Translations under genes and position numbers: made by a program
Assembly: GCA_963693365.1 (NCBI GenBank)
Contig: CAVNZM010000004.1
Location: 3,100,001 to 3,164,000, forward strand
Direction: 5' to 3'
Source of the DNA: Amoebidium appalachense
Taxonomy: Eukaryota; Ichthyosporea
Length of the DNA: 64,000 nucleotides
Notes under the pieces: generated by a model
What the model was told of the DNA's origin: nothing
The model's input: the letters and a program-made list of their open reading frames with translations, nothing else
Databases searched by the model: none
Shown here: positions 9,301 through 22,087 of the stretch, piece after piece
Layout of the letters: every line of letters begins with the position of its first letter
How positions within the stretch are numbered: the first letter of the stretch is position 1

Positions 9301-11248
9301 CAGCTAAAAAGGGGGACCTGGGCGGGATTTTTATGAACCAAGCACCCTCAAATATAGCCACACATTTAAAAGGGGGGGGGCCCGGGTGGGATTTGTAATG
9401 AACCGAGCACCCTCAAAAATAGCCACACAGCTAAAAAGGGGGACCTAGGCGGGATTTTTTTGAATGAACCAAGCACCCTCAATTATAGCCATACAGCTAA
9501 AAAGGGGGACCTGGGCGGGATTTTTAATGAACCGAGCACCCTCAACTATAGCCACCCAGCTAAAAAGGGGGGCCTGGGCGGAATTTAAAATAAACCAAGT
9601 ACCCTTAAATATAGCCACACAGCTAAAAAGGGGGTCCTGGGCGGGATTTTTAATGAACCAAGCACCCTCAAATACAGCCACACAGCTTAAAAAGGGGGAC
9701 CTGGGCAGCATTTAAAAATTAACCGAGCACCCTCATATATAGCCACACAGCTAAAAAGGGGAACCTGGGCTGGATTTTTAATGAACCAAGCACCCTCAAA
9801 TATGGCCACACAGCGCAAAAGGACCTGGGGAGATTTTTAATGAACCGAGTACCCTCAAATATAGCCACACAGCTAAAAAGGGGGACCTGGGCGGGATTTA
9901 AAATGAACCATGCACCCTCAAATAAGCCACACAGCTAAATAAGGGGACCTGGGAGGGATTTATAAGGAACCAAGCACCCTCAAATATAGCCACAGAGCTA
10001 AAAAGGGGGATCTGGGCGGGATTTAAAATGAACCAAGCACCCTCATATATAGCCACATAGCTATAAAGGGGGACCTGGGCGGGATTAGTAATGAAACGAG
10101 CACCCTCAAATATACCACATATCTAAAAAGGGGGACCTGGGCGGGATTTTTAATGAAACGAGCACCCTCAAATATAGCCACACAGCTAAATAGGGGGACC
10201 TGGGCGGGATTTTTTATTGACCAAGCACCCTCAAATATAGTCACACAGTTAAAAGGGGGGACCTGGGCGGGATTTAAATTGAACCAAGTACCCTCAAATA
10301 TAGCCACACAGCTTAAAAGGAGGACCTGGGCGGGATTTTTAATGAACCAAGCACCCTACAATATAGCCACACAGCTCAAAAGGGGGACCTGGGCAGGATT
10401 TTCAATGAACCAAGCACCCTCAAATATAGCTACACAGCTAAAAAGGGGGACCTTGGGGGCGTTTTTAATGAACCGAGCACCCTCAAATATAACCACACAG
10501 CTCAAATTTTGGGGGACCTTTGATAAAAGGGGGACCTTGACGGGATTTAAAATGAAGCAAGCACCCTCAAATAAAGCTACACAGCTAAAAAGGGGGACCT
10601 GGCGGGGCGTTTTTAATGAACCGAGCACCCTCAAATATAGCCACACCAACTAAAAAGGGGGACCTGGGCTAAAAAGGGGGACCTAGGCGGGATTTAATAT
10701 GAACCGAGCACCCTCAAATATAGCCACACAGCTAAATAAGGGGACCTGGGAGGAATTTTTAAAGAACAAAGCACCCTCAAATATAGCCACACAGCTAAAA
10801 AGGGGGACCTGCCAGTGGGCGGGATTTGAAATGAACCAAGCACCCTCAAATATAGCCACACATCTAAAAAGGGGGGCCTGGGTGGGATTTGTAATGAACC
10901 GAGCACCCTGAAATATAGCCACACATCTAAAAATGGGAACCTGGGTGGGATTTGTAATGAACCGAGCCGTGACCCTGAAATATAGCCACACATCAAAAAA
11001 TGGGGACCTGGGCGGGATTTTTTGAATGAACCAAGCACCCTGAAATATAACCACACAGCTAAAAAGGGGGCCCTGGGCGGGATTCTTAATGAACCGAGCA
11101 CCCTCAACTATAGCCACCCAGCTAAAAAGGGGGGACCTGGGTGGGATTTTTAGTTAACCAAGCAACCTGAAATATAGACACTTAGCTAAAAAGGGGAACC
11201 CGGGCGGGATTTAAAATGAACCAAGCACCCTCAAAATTAGCCACACCT
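6352..11248 (+). repeat. satellite array, 63-bp unit, about 78 copies
   Basis: The unit runs ATGAACC(A/G)AGCACCCTCAAA, then TATAGCCACACAGCTAAAAA, then GGGGGACCTGGGCGGGATTT, then TTA: 63 bases. Copies vary by substitutions and small indels, including shortened units such as GGGCTAAAAAGGGGGACC. Because 63 is a multiple of three, short reading frames of a 21-residue repeat stay open on both strands, but indels break them repeatedly and no splice signals flank them. I treat this as non-coding satellite. It abuts the truncated MITE on its left and a poly-C tract on its right. Confidence 0.95.
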
Positions 11249-11554
11249 CCCCCCCCCCCAACAAAAAAAAAAATGAAAAAAAACAAAACCAAAAACCCCA
11301 CACACGTACACCATGAAACATTTGCCTTACCACCTACTAATATTTTGTTCAGTTTTGCAACCTCGAATTGTACGTCTATTAATTGCCGGTACTATGTGTC
11401 AGTCTCACAAGATCCTTACTTTCTTCCTCCTTGGCCCAAGCTTATCACTACACGTATAGTGAATACTCTCCTTTCGTGCTGGCCCCCCTCAAGAACCCCC
11501 CCCCCCCCCCCCCCCCCCCCCCTCCCCTCCCCATACCTTGTACCCTATCTCTCT

Positions 11555-11608
<54 letters not shown>

Positions 11609-12194
11609 ACCACCACCACAAAAAAAAGAAAAAGAAAAAGAAAGAAAGAACCGACAGGTATGCACACATTCCAATTACATTCGGGTGAAAAAGAGCGAAT
11701 GATTAATAGCAAGTTATTAGTTGAGCGAGCGAGCGACTGGGGGGTGAACAGACGTGTGTGTGTATGGACGTGCGCGTGGGTGTTTGTGTCAGTGACAGAC
11801 TCACACACACAGAAAAACGCCACCATCTTGCACACACCCATGCACATACACAGACACTTTCAGAGTAAGTACGAACACTAGGCACAAAAAGAAGTTCACG
11901 CGGCCCAGCGCGGTTGACAATTTTTCGCTCAACATTTTATTCACGATTACATCCTAAATTCCAGACGATAGCGTATGACTACGAAAATCACATACACGTG
12001 CTTGTGATATATTTGCATGACCCTGTGTCTATGTGCTTGTGCATATCTATATACCTTTGCCTGCGCTTCTCTCTCTCTCCCCCTGTGTGTGTGTGCATGG
12101 GCCCACACGTACCTGTACATGTGCTTGTGTGTGTCTCTGTTTATGTGCGTGTGATGTGTGTGTTTGACTTTGGTGTGTGTGTGTGTGTGTGTGC

Positions 12195-12266
<72 letters not shown>

Positions 12267-12508
12267 GCGTTTGTGCGCTTACACTTAAGCGCACGCAGGC
12301 GCTTTGGAAAAAAAGCCTTACAAATCCAGAAAACTGTACAAAATTACTATCCATAAATGCACACCAATCTAGCGAAATAGGAATGAATCGACAGAAACGA
12401 TATAGAACGAAAAAAATACAAATAAAATGGCATTTTACCGATTAGGAGAGCGGACTCGAAGAATTAAACGACAAATCACAGAAATTAAAAAGGATGCAAT
12501 GTTGAGCA

Positions 12509-12541
<33 letters not shown>

Positions 12542-12565
12542 ACCCAACCCACGCACACACGAAAA

Positions 12566-12605
<40 letters not shown>

Positions 12606-12680
12606 AACATAACTTTACGAAAATGGGTAAGGATTACACTTGGATACCCCAGATACCCCATATACCCCATAGCCCTACAC
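11249..12680. other. low-complexity intergenic stretch
   Basis: It contains poly-C tracts (11491-11522, 11557-11608, 12511-12541), A/G-rich patches, (GT)n at 12168-12266 and a GAAA run at 12568-12606. A short ordinary-complexity island lies at 11880-12010. I see no exon with matched splice sites. Confidence 0.6.
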
Positions 12681-13062
12681 TCATTTCCCCCCCGCCACCT
12701 GCGCCCATTCCCTCTCCACCTTTGGGCACATCTGCACGGTCACCCCTACAGATCTCAGCTGTAGCCAGTGTGCACCCAGATCGGCAAGGGGGCCTAGATC
12801 GGCCAATAGGGTGAGGCCTTTAAGCTCCAATCGGGTCAGCTGACTGCATGCGACTATGGGGGTGAGATCACGGATGGACAGGCGGGAGAGGTGGAGTTGC
12901 TGTAGAGACACACAGGCGGTCAGGGGTGCTACACTGCTGACCTGTGGTGGTGGGTGTGAGGAAAAGAGGGGGGTAGGGTGTGGGGTAGAGGGTGGGTGTC
13001 ACGGTGTGCTTGCGAGATTGTGTAAATGTGTGTGTGTGGGTGTAGTGGTAGTGTGGATGTGC

Positions 13063-13120
<58 letters not shown>

Positions 13121-13121
13121 T

Positions 13122-13153
<32 letters not shown>

Positions 13154-13907
13154 GGGGAGATACATAATTTTGGATCATGAAGAGAGGAGGTGGGGGCAGG
13201 AGGGGCGGGGAGGGAGGGGGGGGGGAAGGGGTCAGGGGGGTTAGGTGGGTAGGTGGAAGGCAGAGGGTTCGAGCGAAAAGGGGGGAGAAGGGCGGGGGAG
13301 GGGGGGGATGAGACACACGTGTCAGTTGGCATTTCTTCACTTGCCACTTAATCATCTGTAGCCACAACTGTCCCATACCTTCGACAACTCTCTCAAGCCC
13401 CCCCCCCCCCCCCCCCCCTCCCCCCCCCCCCCCCCCCCCTCCCCCCCTCTTCGCCCAAAAGCCACCACCACCACCACCACCACCACCAAACCCACGGGAA
13501 TCCAAAATGAATCAACTCCACCGTGGCCTCTCCGCCCATTGGACCTCCACCCAAACACACGAACACAGCCCACATATAGGAGCTGTCGCTATGAGAGGAT
13601 GAGGGACAGGCACCGACATGGGTGGCGGGTTCAAACGTATCAGGACTTCGGCAGAAGCAGGGAAGGCATGAGCAAGCGCAGCGGGTGAGGAGTAGAAAGG
13701 GGGGGGTGGGGATGAGAGGGGCCATTGTTGTCTACGTGGTAGCATGTTCGTGTGCATGCATGAAAATAGGTGGATAGGTGGGTGGGTGGGGGAAAGGGAG
13801 AGGGAGAGGGAGAGGGGGGGGGGGGGGGGGGAGGTGTGTGTATGTGTGTGTGAGTGTGAGTGTGTGTGTGTGTGAGTGTGTGAGTGAGTGTGTGAGTGAG
13901 TGAGTGA

Positions 13908-13968
<61 letters not shown>

Positions 13969-16162
13969 GGTGTGTGGAGGAGGAAGAGGTGGTGGTGAGT
14001 GTGGATGGCGGGCAGGGACCGAAAGGGTGGGGTAGTTGTGTGCGTGTGTGTGTGTGTGGAAGGGGGGGTTTGAATGCGTCAAAAAGTACGAAGTACACAA
14101 GAACAAACGGATAACACGATGCAGAATGCAAGCCATACACAAAGAGTATGCAGAATAAGCAGAGCCCATCCTCAGGGGGGGCCCACGTCATCCACAGTAC
14201 CCGAGTTTCGACCTATTCACCTCGTTAACGAAACCCAACTCAGATACTGTTTCACGGGGGGAGAGGCCTACCGTCGGGGCATGCAGGTGGAGGGAGGTGA
14301 GGGCAGTGCAAGCAGTCAGGGGGCTGAGGTCGGTCAGGCCATCCCCCCACAGCGTGGCATGCTGCAGCCCAGGCTGGCCCTAGGCACATGCAGGAAGTGG
14401 ATTAGGCCACACGGACACACAGAGGGGGAGACAGCTGCACCCGGTGCCTTGCCTGTTATTCAACACTGCACCTCACCCACAATACCGTTGATACCGTGTA
14501 CACGGTGATATCACACACACACCACTTCACCACCCACACAACTGCTTCACACTTAATAGCCTTTCCTAATTTTCATCCAACACCCACACACCCCCCCCCC
14601 CCCCCCCCCCCCTCCCCCCCCCCTCTCCCCTCCTCTCTCCCCACTCCCCCCCCCCCCCCCCCCCCCGGCCCCCCGCTCCCCCCGCGCCCCCTGTTCCCAA
14701 CCAGCCACCCACCTCTGTCCTCCTTGCACACTCGCCAACAGGAGCCAAATTGCTGATATTGGCCAATCGCAGATCTCGGATACCTTTGCACGACCCAATA
14801 GCATCGAAGCATGCCAACTCCCCGTCGTTTCTCGATATGGCAAGCAGCCGGATTCCCTCCTGCCCCTTAAGGGCATCGAAATTTGTCATATTGCTGCAAT
14901 CTGCAATTCTGACTGTGCGAAGGTTCCCCCCGGGGGCGAGAACCAACGTGGTGGCAGGTAGCCATCGGAGCCGAAGTGTTTGTAGCTGTGTTAGTGTGGC
15001 GAGGGGGGTCAAATCGTGCAAATGTGCACAATTTACGAAGGTCAGGTGACGGATAGGCAGGCCGGATATGGGGCTAATGTCGTTTAGATGGAACCCCCAC
15101 ACCTCGAGGTCCGTTAATGTGCATAGTCTTTCCGCTCCAATCAAATATCTCCCCGGATAATTGAACAAAATCAACTTGCGAATGGATCCCCCCAACCACT
15201 GCAAATCTTCCATTTCGTTTTCTGTGTTGTAGTGCAAAGTGGCGGTATCTAGCCGAGTATGGTCCCGTATCCATACTTTTGCAGCCGCAGACTCATCCAC
15301 CTCTGCGGTTGTGAGCGTAGTGAGGGACGGAAGTGGGTCATCGAAAATATAGTATGGAACCCCCCTGGTTGACGTAAATTGGAGCGTCAACTTTGCCAGC
15401 TCTGTGTGCTTGGTTAAACCACTCATAGCCAGGGGGGCACACAGCCCATCCGGTCTGCTTAACATCTCGACCTTGCCAATTTCGAGTGAGGTGATGTGAG
15501 GCGCCGAGTCCAAAAACGAAAACGATGCGCCTGCCTGTGCCTGTATTGTTCCGATTACAATCCGTCGCAGCGTTGGTGGAAATGGATAGGGCTGGGTGTC
15601 GACATGTATCTGCTCCAAACGTAGGGTGGTCAGGTGCCGGCAGTGACTTAGGGCCCACAGTGTAAACCCCTTGGCGCCATAACTCAGTGTGTTAACTGCG
15701 TGCGTGCTGGTGAGATAGAACCACTCTAGCCGGGCACCCACTATGCTCAAAAACTCACACACGGGTTGCGTAGGGTCTTGATCTAAAGCAGTAACGTTAT
15801 CTATGGAAAGTTGCACGGCACGGAGGTGAGGAAGGGCACGGGCAAACGCGACCACGCCACCACTCCGTGCAACGTTTTCGTTTTCGAGATACTGTGTGAG
15901 GTGCGTGAAGTAGATCCTTAAACCGGTAACCATACCACCCAGACCACCATCCAATATCATGTCTGGTACTCTATTGAGGTGGTCGTTTGTTAGTGTAAAC
16001 GTGCCGGCCCGGCCCGATAGTGTGAGGGTTCTCAGGTGCCTGCAGGCGCTACCGAGGGATAGGCGGTCACTGAGGGGTAGCCAGGACAGAAGGCCAGAGA
16101 GTAACTCGTCCGGTAGACCCAGCAACTCACACGGTAGCTCTGCAGGGGAAAAAACAAAAGGG

Positions 16163-16194
<32 letters not shown>

Positions 16195-16623
16195 AGAAGG
16201 GAAAAAACATTTAGCAAGCCAGCACTGACATTTAAGGAGAAGGAATTTGCAAACGAAGGGGGGGGAGGGGGGGAGGGGGGGGGGGAGGGCAGGGGGTGTT
16301 AGAATATTGCCAGGTAACCAAACAAATGCGGGTAAGTGTGCACGAGTTGGTGTGTGTGTATGAGGTGTCTGTGCTTATGTGTGTGTATGCGTGAGTGGTG
16401 AAGGTGATTGGTGGTGGGTGGGTGGGTGGGTTGGAAAGGGGGAAGGGGAAGGGGAAAAAAAAAGGGGGGGGGGGGGGGGGGGGGGGAAATGGGGGGGAGG
16501 ACATTCTGCAGCCTTGAAAACTACACTTTCTTGTCGTGCCTTGTTCAAAACATCTCTGGGCAGTATATCTAGCATGAGTCTGCTTGACACATCTTCCTCC
16601 TTTTCCCTCCTCCCTCCCTCCCT

Positions 16624-16672
<49 letters not shown>

Positions 16673-16839
16673 CCCCCCCCCCCCCCCCCCTCTCTCTCTC
16701 TCCCTCTCTCCCCCTCCCTCCCCGTAAACCAACATGCATACATAATCCCCCCCCCCCCCCCCCCCACACACACACCACACATCCCTGAACTAATGCACGC
16801 GTAAAATTCCCGTCCCCCCCTTCATTCACCCCCCCTCAG

Positions 16840-16887
<48 letters not shown>

Positions 16888-17022
16888 CCCCCCTCACTTC
16901 ACCGCTTGAACCCTAATCGTCAATTCCCCTTCTTCTTTTTTTTCCCCCTCTCCAAGGTCCAAGGCGCTCTCTTTCATTTTCTCTCTTCTCTTCCTCCCTC
17001 CCTCCCTCCCTCCCTCTCCCTC

Positions 17023-17069
<47 letters not shown>

Positions 17070-17139
17070 CTCTCAAACACTCCCTCCCTTACTTCCTCCC
17101 TTCCTCCCTCCACGCTCTCTCTCTCTCTCTCTCTCTCTC

Positions 17140-17190
<51 letters not shown>

Positions 17191-17798
17191 ACCCACCCCC
17201 TTGCCTACCTCCCTCCCTACCTCCCTCCCTCTCCCTTCCTCCTTCAGTCCCTCCCTCCCTTCCTCCCTCTCTCTCTATCGCCCCCCCCCCCCCCCCCCCC
17301 CCCCCCCTCTCTATATATATCTCTCTGTTCCTCTCTCTCTCTCCGTCCCCCCCCCATCCCCCCCCCCATCCCCCCCGCCCCCTCTGTTTCTCTGTCCTCT
17401 CTCTTCCATGCCAAGGCCAAGTTTGCCAAAAGAAACCCCATCGCTCCTTTTTGCTAAACAAACGCCCACCTATCCCCGCCTCCCCTGACACCACTTACCC
17501 CCCTCCCCCTCCCCCCTCCAGCCACACTCCCCCACCCGTCCCCACCCTCCAACGACGCACTCATACGTGCGAAGTATGGCCCCTTCGTAAATGTCTTGTT
17601 TGTCTCTTCCCGCTCTCCCTTTTCCCTTTGCAGGCCCTCAGATCACCTTAACATGCAATGGATTGCTGAAAAAAAAGAGCGCTGCACAGACAGAAGCATC
17701 CACACGCCTACCGCTGTAATAGAGCAGGTGTTCTCCGAAACTTTCTCCCTACCTTCCAAGTGCGAACTTGGACCTCCCAGACCCTTGTCGTCTGCCAT
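12681..17798 (-). CDS. F-box and leucine-rich-repeat protein, four exons
   Basis: Exons on the minus strand: 17753-17798, 14713-16139, 14272-14379 and 12681-12941. All junctions are GT-AG, with phases 1, 0 and 0 matching. The start ATG lies in exon 1 (MADDKGLGGPSSHLE). Exon 2 opens with ELPCELLGLPDELL, a typical F-box (about residues 17-58, with LPDELLSGLL and ACRHLRTL). The rest to about 613 residues is leucine-rich repeats, for example LQHATLWGDGLTDLSPLTAC and LTRLELKGLTLLADL. F-box proteins bind SKP1 in cullin-1 ubiquitin ligases, and the repeats would choose the substrate. Intron 1 is a 1.6-kb run of simple repeats. The last exon could end earlier, at a donor near 12750, but I see no further exon. 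Divergent from YIPF5. Confidence 0.8.
14069..14240 (+). repeat. dispersed repeat family, copy 1
   Basis: It starts TTTGAATGCGTCAAAAAGTA just after a G run, contains GATAACACGATGCAGAATGC and the shared core AATAAGCAGAGCCCATCCTC, and continues to GAGTTTCGACC. It lies in intron 3 of the F-box gene, 3' of the 14272-14379 exon. Related copies are at 23355-23480, 39967-40205, 45286-45335, 51265-51355 and 56783-57040. Confidence 0.7.
16140..17752 (-). repeat. simple-repeat-filled first intron of the F-box gene
   Basis: The intron is almost wholly poly-C (plus strand 16668-16690, 16840-16886, 17027-17064, 17142-17190, 17281-17307), CT/CCTT repeats and G-rich patches. A short island at 16500-16590 has mixed composition, but its frames give no LRR or F-box continuation with usable splice sites. 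Confidence 0.7.
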
Positions 17799-18975
17799 TA
17801 TATCCACGCGAAGTGGGCCTACTGCATAAGGTTTCCAATGGCATACAAATAGTTCTCGTTTGTCGTGTATCGTTATGTGTATAGCTGCATCTATGTTGTA
17901 CGAGCGCCACGGTGTGGGTAGTGGTAGCCTACAATACGAACTGCAAAGTTGCTTTCCTCAAAGTTTCCGGATCCTGCGGACTCCCTGCCTCAAAGCGAAT
18001 TCGGGCAAAGTGCGTACGTACTACAAAAATGGCACCGTTACAAAACCCTCTACAAAACCCTCTCAGTACGTAGTCTCCAAGGCTATGTACCCGCTGGCTT
18101 ACGTAAGTGCCTAGGCCGGCCCTACTACGCTGGCGGGACGTCTCCCGCCGGGTCTATGAGGCTGTATTCACGAATCAAATTGCTCAGTGATCCTTGATCT
18201 GTTACATGATCTGTATTCATCAATCAGATAGCCCTTATAATTTGTAAATTTAAATTAAAAATAACAAATTGGCCTGTTAAAATGCCTAGACAAATATATC
18301 ATGTCTTTTGTTTACTATTTGTTTTCTAATTTTAACAGATTTGCGTATTTTTGAACCAACCATAAATTAGATAAATAAATGCCGTGACGTCACGATCGAA
18401 CATTGTCTAATGACGTGCAACATAGGGGGGAAAAAAAGAAGAAGAAGAAGAGGAGACAGCACTCAGACGGTGACTACGATCTGGACCAAGGCCTGGCTGT
18501 TCATTTTCACGCACATCCAGTGAACTCGCATAGCTTTCCACCGAAAAAGGACAATCTTGTATCATGAATTTAAAAAGATAAAGCAGTCTTGGTTTCATTT
18601 ATAACTCCGACTAAAGCCGAGACCAATTAGTGGTATTATGGGATTGGTGTTTGAAAAAGAATGTTTTACTGCTTTCGCCCTCATACCGTCGCTAACGTAA
18701 CATTTCCGTCACGGCCAGCTCAAGCCGCTCTCTCGACCGGCCCATGGGAAGAAAACAGCCCGGCCAGAATACTAAACACTAAACAACAAGCATCCACCAA
18801 GCTGCCTTCCTTTGTTTTGTACTGCTTTTTGACCAAGCTAAGCCAACGCCGTCGGTAAACCCTGACGAACCTTTCTTTTGTTGGCCAAGATTTCGATTCA
18901 GCCGCACCTTCCAGCCCCTCTTCTTCCTTTTCCTCATAGGCAAAGTTTGAAAGCACAAAAACTTACACCAGCAAC
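17799..18975. promoter_or_regulatory. divergent promoter region, F-box gene and YIPF5
   Basis: This is 1.18 kb of mostly unique sequence between the two start codons, AT-rich at 18230-18380. It carries a perfect CRE palindrome and a second ACGT core (TGACGTG, about 18412). No TATA box is obvious at a standard distance from either ATG. It may include 5' UTR. Confidence 0.55.
18383..18394. promoter_or_regulatory. CRE-type palindrome CGTGACGTCACG
   Basis: A perfect 12-base palindrome containing TGACGTCA, the bZIP (CREB/ATF-type) consensus. It is about 590 bases from both flanking start codons. Confidence 0.55.
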
Positions 18976-20449
18976 ATGGCATATTACAACCCGAGCGCAC
19001 ACCAAGGGGGCGGAGGACAGGGAGGGATGTATGACCAACTGCAGTTTCAGGACTTTTCAGGTGGCTACGGACAGGTAAGCGGTTGTGTGCTGTGTGTGAG
19101 AAGGGCTGTGTTTTTGTTGTCTCACAACTCTGTTGTGGTTGTAAACACAGGGTTTTTGTGTGGAGTTGTGTATGACGATGGATAGAAGTTGTCGAGGCGC
19201 TATTGAATACGTATTTCTTTGTTACGCTGAGTGGTTGTGGCTTGCAGAGGGGGAAATTGGAGTGAGAGAGGGAGCAAGGAGGGCTATACATGCGTTTGTA
19301 TAAGGAGAAAAACGCAAGGGGAAGAAGAGTTGGGGGAGGGAAAGGGTAGGGGAAGGGGGGGGGAGGGGGGGGCGCGGGGGGCGGAAAATAGAGTTGGCGG
19401 GAATGGTGGTGGTGGTGCTGGGGGAGGGAGCAGGGGGGGGGGGGGTGTGTGCGTGCGTGTGTGGGTGGAAGGGAAGGAATCAAGACCAGGGAAGCCAGAT
19501 GGTAGAGAGTACAAAAACAAGACGTGGCGCCCCGGGGAAGGGGGGGGGGGGGGGGGGGGGGGGGGGTACAACCACGGGGAAAAAAAAAACAAAATTGTAG
19601 ACATTACCAATAATCTATGTTAACAAGCTAACACATGTACCGCAGCAAGCAGCCACACCATACGGCCAAGGGGCTGGTTCGTTTGGGGCTGCACCTGGCT
19701 TTGGCGACCCAAGTGCAGGTTAGTGACTCAGGTGGCGGACACATATTCATGTGTGTGCACTAGCTGGTTGTAGGCGGCACTGGAATACAGATATAAGAGG
19801 AGGTTTGCTCGCCTGTGTGCTACGTAGGAGACCATTAGTGCACACGAACACAAGAACAACCGTGGGGCCCCTCCCCACACCCCACCCCCACCCACAAACA
19901 CACACAAACAGACACACCCACACATACCGCAGCTCACCTTGTTGTAAGGGCTTGTTCCCCTCGCCCTCCGCCCCCCCCCCCCCCCCCCCCTTCCCCCCCA
20001 TCCCACTCCCCTCCTCTCCCACACACAAACACACACATGAACGCATGCAGGCATGCACACACCTGCACACACACACATAAACACACGTACCCATCCACCC
20101 ACACACACCCAGCAACCCTCCCCCGCTCCCCCTCCCCCTCCCCTCACACACACACACTCAACATGCAAAAGCAAACACACAGGGTAGTTTGCTCGCATAA
20201 CAACAAAAGCACGTGCATGCATAGCTACTCCAAAGCACACACACCCCCGTCCCTTCCCCCCCCCCCTCCCCCCCCCCCTCCCCTCCGGCTCCGCTTCACA
20301 CACAGGTTCGGATATTAAAAGCCTGCATACCCCTCCCGCTGAATCTATTGTGAGGTTTCATATACGGTGTGATCGTGCTTGCATGCCACTGTGTCGTTCA
20401 CCGTGACCCTCTTATCACTGTCTGTGTACGTCATACTATCACCATCACA

Positions 20450-20485
<36 letters not shown>

Positions 20486-21385
20486 CGCCTCCCCCTACCC
20501 GTCTTCCCTTTCTTCGCCGTGCCCCTCTTTCACTGTCTGTGTACCTCATACTATGCACCACATCCTCCCCTCTCCCCCTTGCCCCTCCCTTCTCCCCCCT
20601 CCCCCTCCCTTTCCCCTCATACTACTCCTCTTCCCTTTCTTGTTTCTTTGCACCTCATACCGTGCACCACATTCTACAGTCCAGTCCTATCCTGCTGTTG
20701 CTAACTTCTAGGCCACAGGGTCAGGATCCATGTTCCAGCAGCCAGAGTACACCACATATGATGATGAGCCCCCACTGCTGGAAGGTGGGTCAGGGTGGAG
20801 GATGCAAAGAGCTAGGGGTGAATAGGATGTAGAAGATTTGGGGAGCGAGGGGCGTTTCTGTGGGCTGGGTGGATGATATAAGTGAGGAGCTAGGGGTGTA
20901 TCGGATTGGTGGGTGGAAGATATAATTGAGGTACTAAGGGTATTTTGGGTGCATGGTGGAAGAAGATATAAGAAACCAGGGTGTTATGTGTGGGTGGGGT
21001 TTATGCTTCACCGTAGTGACCTTCTTGCTACAAATGCACATGGGGGTGGCTAATGGTTTGCTGACGCAAACATCCAACAGAGCTGGAAATCAACTTCGAT
21101 CAGATTAAACATAAGGTGGGTTTACTCCCATGCCTTTTCTTCGCCATGTGCATTTGTCTCTGATCTGTGTCTGTGTGTTTGTGTGCGTGCATGCGTGCGT
21201 CCGTGCAGGCGTGCGTGTGTGCGTGACGTGCGTGCGTGCGTGCGTGCGTCCGTGCGTGCGTGCGTGTTGGGGGGGGGGAGGGGGTTATGCAAACACATCC
21301 CTACGTCCTTGGTTGTTGGTTGCATGCATACCGAGAGTCACTTATGCATACACACACACAAACACACGCGACACACACATCGTGG

Positions 21386-21418
<33 letters not shown>

Positions 21419-21656
21419 ACGCACAAACCGTGGCAAACACACATACACATACACACACACAAACATACACATCATATGGGACACACCCAAACACATAGGA
21501 CATACATGATGCAGTGTGTAAGTGTAAGTGCTTACGTGTAATGCTCAAGCACACGTACGCTCATCCCATCCTTACAACCGTACTAGTACCTACTACACGA
21601 TGCACATTCACCAAACAGCAATCTCCTAGTCTCTCTCCCCTCTCCTCCTTACCCCA

Positions 21657-21699
<43 letters not shown>

Positions 21700-21966
21700 A
21701 AAAGACCCCCGCCACCCACCCACCCACCCCCTCCCTGGGGTTCGTTGCAAGCGTGCGCTTCGTACTTAGTAGCATTCCCCCCCCCCCCCCCCCCCCCCCT
21801 GGCCCCCCATCTGTCCCTCCCCTTTCCCTTCTCCCTCCCCCTCTGCATCCCACTCTACACCCACCCTTCACTCCCTCACTCCCTCCCCCCCGGCTCTGCT
21901 TAGAACGCATCCTGTTGTGTTGACTGTTGTGAATTTGTACTTCGTTCTGTCTAAGCACATGGTCCC

Positions 21967-21997
<31 letters not shown>

Positions 21998-22021
21998 TTC
22001 CCCCTTTCCCCAACCCACCCA

Positions 22022-22087
<66 letters not shown>

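Noticed and set aside
6352-11248. CRISPR array or coding minisatellite
   Set aside because: Units are contiguous without unique spacers, the genome is eukaryotic, and frames are broken by indels.
12168-12266. Telomere-like repeat
   Set aside because: It is a plain GT dinucleotide run, not a TTAGGG-type unit, and lies mid-window.
13393-13760. Minus-strand frame as another exon of the F-box/LRR gene
   Set aside because: No LRR pattern, and the flanking exons already join in phase 0; sequence is bounded by poly-C and GT repeats.
16500-16590. Minus-strand frame LMLDILPRDVLNKARQE as an extra F-box exon
   Set aside because: The phase match between 17753 and 16139 leaves no room for it, and no clean donor and acceptor flank it.
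17596-17829. Plus-strand exon-like segment after TTTGCAG (PSDHLNMQWIAEKKERC...)
   Set aside because: It overlaps the first exon of the F-box gene on the other strand, which is supported by start codon and phase; no partner exons on the plus strand.
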